A stretch of DNA of 55,814 nt from an uncultured Muribaculaceae bacterium (lineage in GTDB: Bacteria > Bacteroidota > Bacteroidia > Bacteroidales > Muribaculaceae): positions 1 to 55,814 of the forward strand of contig CAJUQP010000021.1 of assembly GCA_910588245.1 (NCBI GenBank), written 5' to 3'. This document shows, in pieces, positions 54,216-55,814 of this stretch. Each line of letters begins with the position of its first letter. Within the stretch, counting starts at the first letter, position 1. Below the pieces are notes generated by a model. The model did no database searches. It worked only from the letters and a program-made list of their open reading frames with translations, and was not told the DNA's origin. The translations under genes were made by a program, and so were the position numbers.

Positions 54216-54780
54216 TGTCTCATGACGGTATTTATAATCTCACGCAAAGGCGCAGAGGGCTCGCAGAGTATTTTTGGTTTTTAGAGAAGGTTGGGGTACG
54301 GCACGATGGTTACGGCTGGAGGGCGAATAATATCTTAAACAGCTCAAAAACAGCTCAAAAACATAAAACTCCAAAAAAATAAAACCTCTGCGAGCCCTCT
54401 GCGCCTCTGCGTGAGGTTTTTATGACGTCGGCTGGCATCACGCTAATGTACTGTCTCATGACGGTATTTGTAATCTCACGCAAAGCCGCAGAGGGCTCGC
54501 AGAGTATTTTTGTTTTTTTAGAGAAGGTTGGGGTACGGCTGGAGGGCGAGTAATATCTCAAAAACAGATCAAAAACATAAAACTCCCAAAAACAAACCTC
54601 TGCGAGCCCTCCGCGCCTCTGCGTGAGGTTTTTATGACGTCAGCTTGCATCACGCTAATGTACTGTCTCATGACGGTATTTATAATCTCACGCAAAGCCG
54701 CAGAGGGCTCGCAGAGTATTTTTGGTTTTTTAAGAGAAGATTTGTTCCGGCACGATGGCCGATTAATATCTCAAAAAAGA
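54216..54780. repeat. Tandem palindromic repeat block (2.5 units of about 212-236 bp)
   Basis: Units begin TGTCTCATGACGGTATTT at 54216, 54452 and 54664 (the last partial). Each complete unit has an inner inverted pair: CTCACGCAAAGG/C near its start and the CTCTGCGAGCCCTCTGCGCC element on the other strand near its end, so each can fold on itself. The same element lies at 44930. Internal differences (a 24-bp length change, single substitutions) show the copies are not recent assembly duplicates. No open reading frame is convincing in this 950-bp gene-free stretch. Confidence 0.85.
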
Positions 54781-54806
54781 TAGCGTTATTCAACGACATA
54801 CACAAG

Positions 54807-54843
54807 TCATTCCGAACTTTTCAGCGATTTCATTCCGAACTTT
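54807..54843 (+). repeat. Direct repeat TCATTCCGAACTTT
   Basis: Two perfect 14-bp copies at 54807-54820 and 54830-54843 with 23-bp period, just right of the palindromic block. Possibly the remnant or target of a mobile element, or a protein-binding site. Confidence 0.7.
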
Positions 54844-54870
54844 GCCATGATTGACTTTCACTGTGTGGTT

Positions 54871-54902
54871 GGACATCGGGAGGGATACCCGGTGTCCTTT
54901 TT
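54871..54902 (+). terminator. Rho-independent terminator
   Basis: GGACATCGGG (54871-54880) pairs with CCCGGTGTCC (54888-54897), allowing one G-U pair, followed by TTTTT. Oriented rightward, with no recognised gene upstream on that strand; it may shield the Abi gene from the repeat block. Confidence 0.8.
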
Positions 54903-54909
54903 CTCACTG

Positions 54910-54940
54910 TTGCCCAATCCAATGAAAATGATTATTTTTG
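54910..54940 (+). promoter_or_regulatory. Promoter for the Abi-like gene
   Basis: TTG (54910-54912), 20 bp, TATTTTTG (54933-54940): a good Bacteroidetes promoter. The predicted leader is about 110 nt and includes a stem at 54957-54987. Confidence 0.65.
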
Positions 54941-54956
54941 CGCTGATAAAACAAAA

Positions 54957-54987
54957 CCCGATAGCTTGATATACAGGGGCTACCGGG
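54957..54987. promoter_or_regulatory. Stem-loop in the Abi leader
   Basis: CCCGATAGC (54957-54965) and GCTACCGGG (54979-54987) pair with one mismatch. It lies between the two facing promoters and would be present in transcripts from both strands. Confidence 0.5.
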
Positions 54988-54998
54988 ATTCAACACTG

Positions 54999-55029
54999 CA
55001 AAGGTAGTGCTTTTTATCTTAAAAACAAA
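54999..55029 (-). promoter_or_regulatory. Leftward promoter facing the Abi promoter
   Basis: Read leftward: TTTG (55026-55029), exactly 19 bp, TACCTTTG (54999-55006), a consensus-quality match. Transcription would start near 54991 and run antisense to the Abi leader. No leftward gene is seen before 54075, so a non-coding antisense RNA is possible. Confidence 0.6.
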
Positions 55030-55059
55030 ACTTTACACCAAAAAGATTCTGATTTTCTG

Positions 55060-55761
55060 ATGAAATACGCGGATTTCGAGAAAATAATGTCCTCTCAGCG
55101 GATGGAGAGGTATCTGACAGCATGCGGCGGAGACACCCGCAAGGCCATGACGCTCTACCGCTACAATCTGCAAATCTCGCAGGAAATGTTCACTATTGTC
55201 AGTTGTTTTGAGGTTGCACTCCGCAATGCCATCGACCGTAAACTGACTGAGAATCTCGGAGAGGAATGGTTGAAAGATTCCATAACTGCAAACGGTGTTT
55301 TTACACAGCCGATATTGAGAAAGACGCGCGACATCATCGCCTTTGCCCACTGTAAATTGCAACAGACACAATCGTATTCCCACCCGAAACTGTTGGCAGA
55401 AATGGAATTCGGAATCTGGAAGTATATGTTCTCGCCAATTCAATATCGTGTGACGGGACGGAATCTATTGTCGATATTCCCAAACAAACCTCGTTCATCA
55501 AGGGAAATGCAGTATAACCAGACCTACATATTCAATGAACTTGACAAGGTCAACTCATTACGGAACCGCATTGCCCATCACGAAACCATCTGTTTCGCCA
55601 CGAATACCGCTACAATCGACACTTCATATGTAATAAACATATATTCCAAGATAAAGACCCTATTTTCGTGGATGGATATTGACAGCAATTCACTCCTTTA
55701 TGGATTGGACCATATCAATAGGGTCTGTTCCCAGATAAATCAGCTTAAAGCGGGGATTTAA
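55060..55761 (+). CDS. Abi-family protein with HEPN-type RNase motif
   Basis: A 233-residue all-helical protein without signal peptide. The first half has EVALRNAIDRKLTENLG, typical of Abi_2/AbiD/AbiF-like abortive-infection proteins. Near residue 169 the stretch SLRNRIAHHETIC holds the RxxxxH motif of HEPN ribonucleases (R-N-R-I-A-H). Such proteins act alone or with a small RNA or partner to stop growth on phage attack. Here no protein partner is seen upstream; a long leader with promoter matches on both strands takes that place. The region to the right (55762-55814) is too short to show a partner gene. The family is fairly secure; antiphage activity is inference. Confidence 0.8.
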   Translation: MKYADFEKIMSSQRMERYLTACGGDTRKAMTLYRYNLQISQEMFTIVSCFEVALRNAIDRKLTENLGEEWLKDSITANGVFTQPILRKTRDIIAFAHCKLQQTQSYSHPKLLAEMEFGIWKYMFSPIQYRVTGRNLLSIFPNKPRSSREMQYNQTYIFNELDKVNSLRNRIAHHETICFATNTATIDTSYVINIYSKIKTLFSWMDIDSNSLLYGLDHINRVCSQINQLKAGI

Positions 55762-55814
55762 CATTAGAGTTTAAATAAACTTATATGTTACGCACGAGTA
55801 TTGCACCTCCAATT

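Noticed and set aside
54645..54854. 69-residue open frame at the repeat block's right edge
   Set aside because: It starts within the repeat unit and crosses the direct repeats; no ribosome site, promoter or recognisable domain.

Overview
The window reads as a chromosomal segment of a Bacteroidales gut commensal, most likely a Muribaculaceae-type organism; the family level is inference. The evidence is a SusC/SusD locus with a hybrid two-component regulator, NVEALA peptides with TolB-like propeller lipoproteins, fimbrillin-like lipoproteins, and repeated Bacteroidetes promoter boxes (TTTG - 19/20 bp - TANNTTTG). These boxes revise several start codons. No tRNA, rRNA, CRISPR array or intact insertion sequence was seen.

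Layout, left to right. (1) 1-9.9 kb: a 5'-truncated AAA-ATPase/PD-(D/E)XK gene beside a palindrome, a GH2 glycosidase, and leftward genes for a membrane pyrophosphatase, a periplasmic TPR membrane protein and a divergent RelA/SpoT enzyme. (2) 10.1-18.3 kb, visibly richer in A+T up to about 17.3 kb: a membrane-tethered TPR-HTH regulator, then an operon-like run of a DUF3244-type protein, a thioredoxin/DUF1573 lipoprotein, two NVEALA peptides each followed by a near-duplicate propeller lipoprotein, a third propeller lipoprotein between them, and a signal peptidase I. (3) 18.3-32.5 kb: an NSS transporter, then a polysaccharide utilization locus (HTCS regulator divergent from a glycan-binding lipoprotein, SusC, SusD and a GH30 hydrolase). 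(4) 32.7-46.5 kb, GC-rich: two related histidine-kinase modules facing each other. The leftward one is the tail of an exopolysaccharide operon: TolC-like channel, HlyD/Alg44-like adaptor, zinc-ribbon TackOD1-like protein with a degenerate GGDEF-like end, processive GT2 synthase, UDP-HexNAc 6-dehydrogenase, kinase, hybrid kinase. (5) 46.5-54.1 kb: four leftward surface lipoprotein genes. Three share a fimbrillin-like N-terminal domain with different C-terminal modules. The first gene of the row is split by a C9 tract and would be in frame with C8, suggesting phase variation. (6) 54.1-55.8 kb: a tandem palindromic repeat region and an Abi-like HEPN gene whose leader carries promoter matches on both strands.

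How they may work together (inference): the leftward genes from about 54.1 kb to 35.7 kb are closely packed and could form one surface programme, with a switchable surface lipoprotein and adhesin-like lipoproteins followed by synthesis and export of an acidic amino-sugar polymer under phosphorelay control. The NVEALA region looks like a self-contained secreted-peptide cassette with its own regulator, redox-type lipoprotein, propeller partners and signal peptidase. Both are good candidates for systems not yet described.
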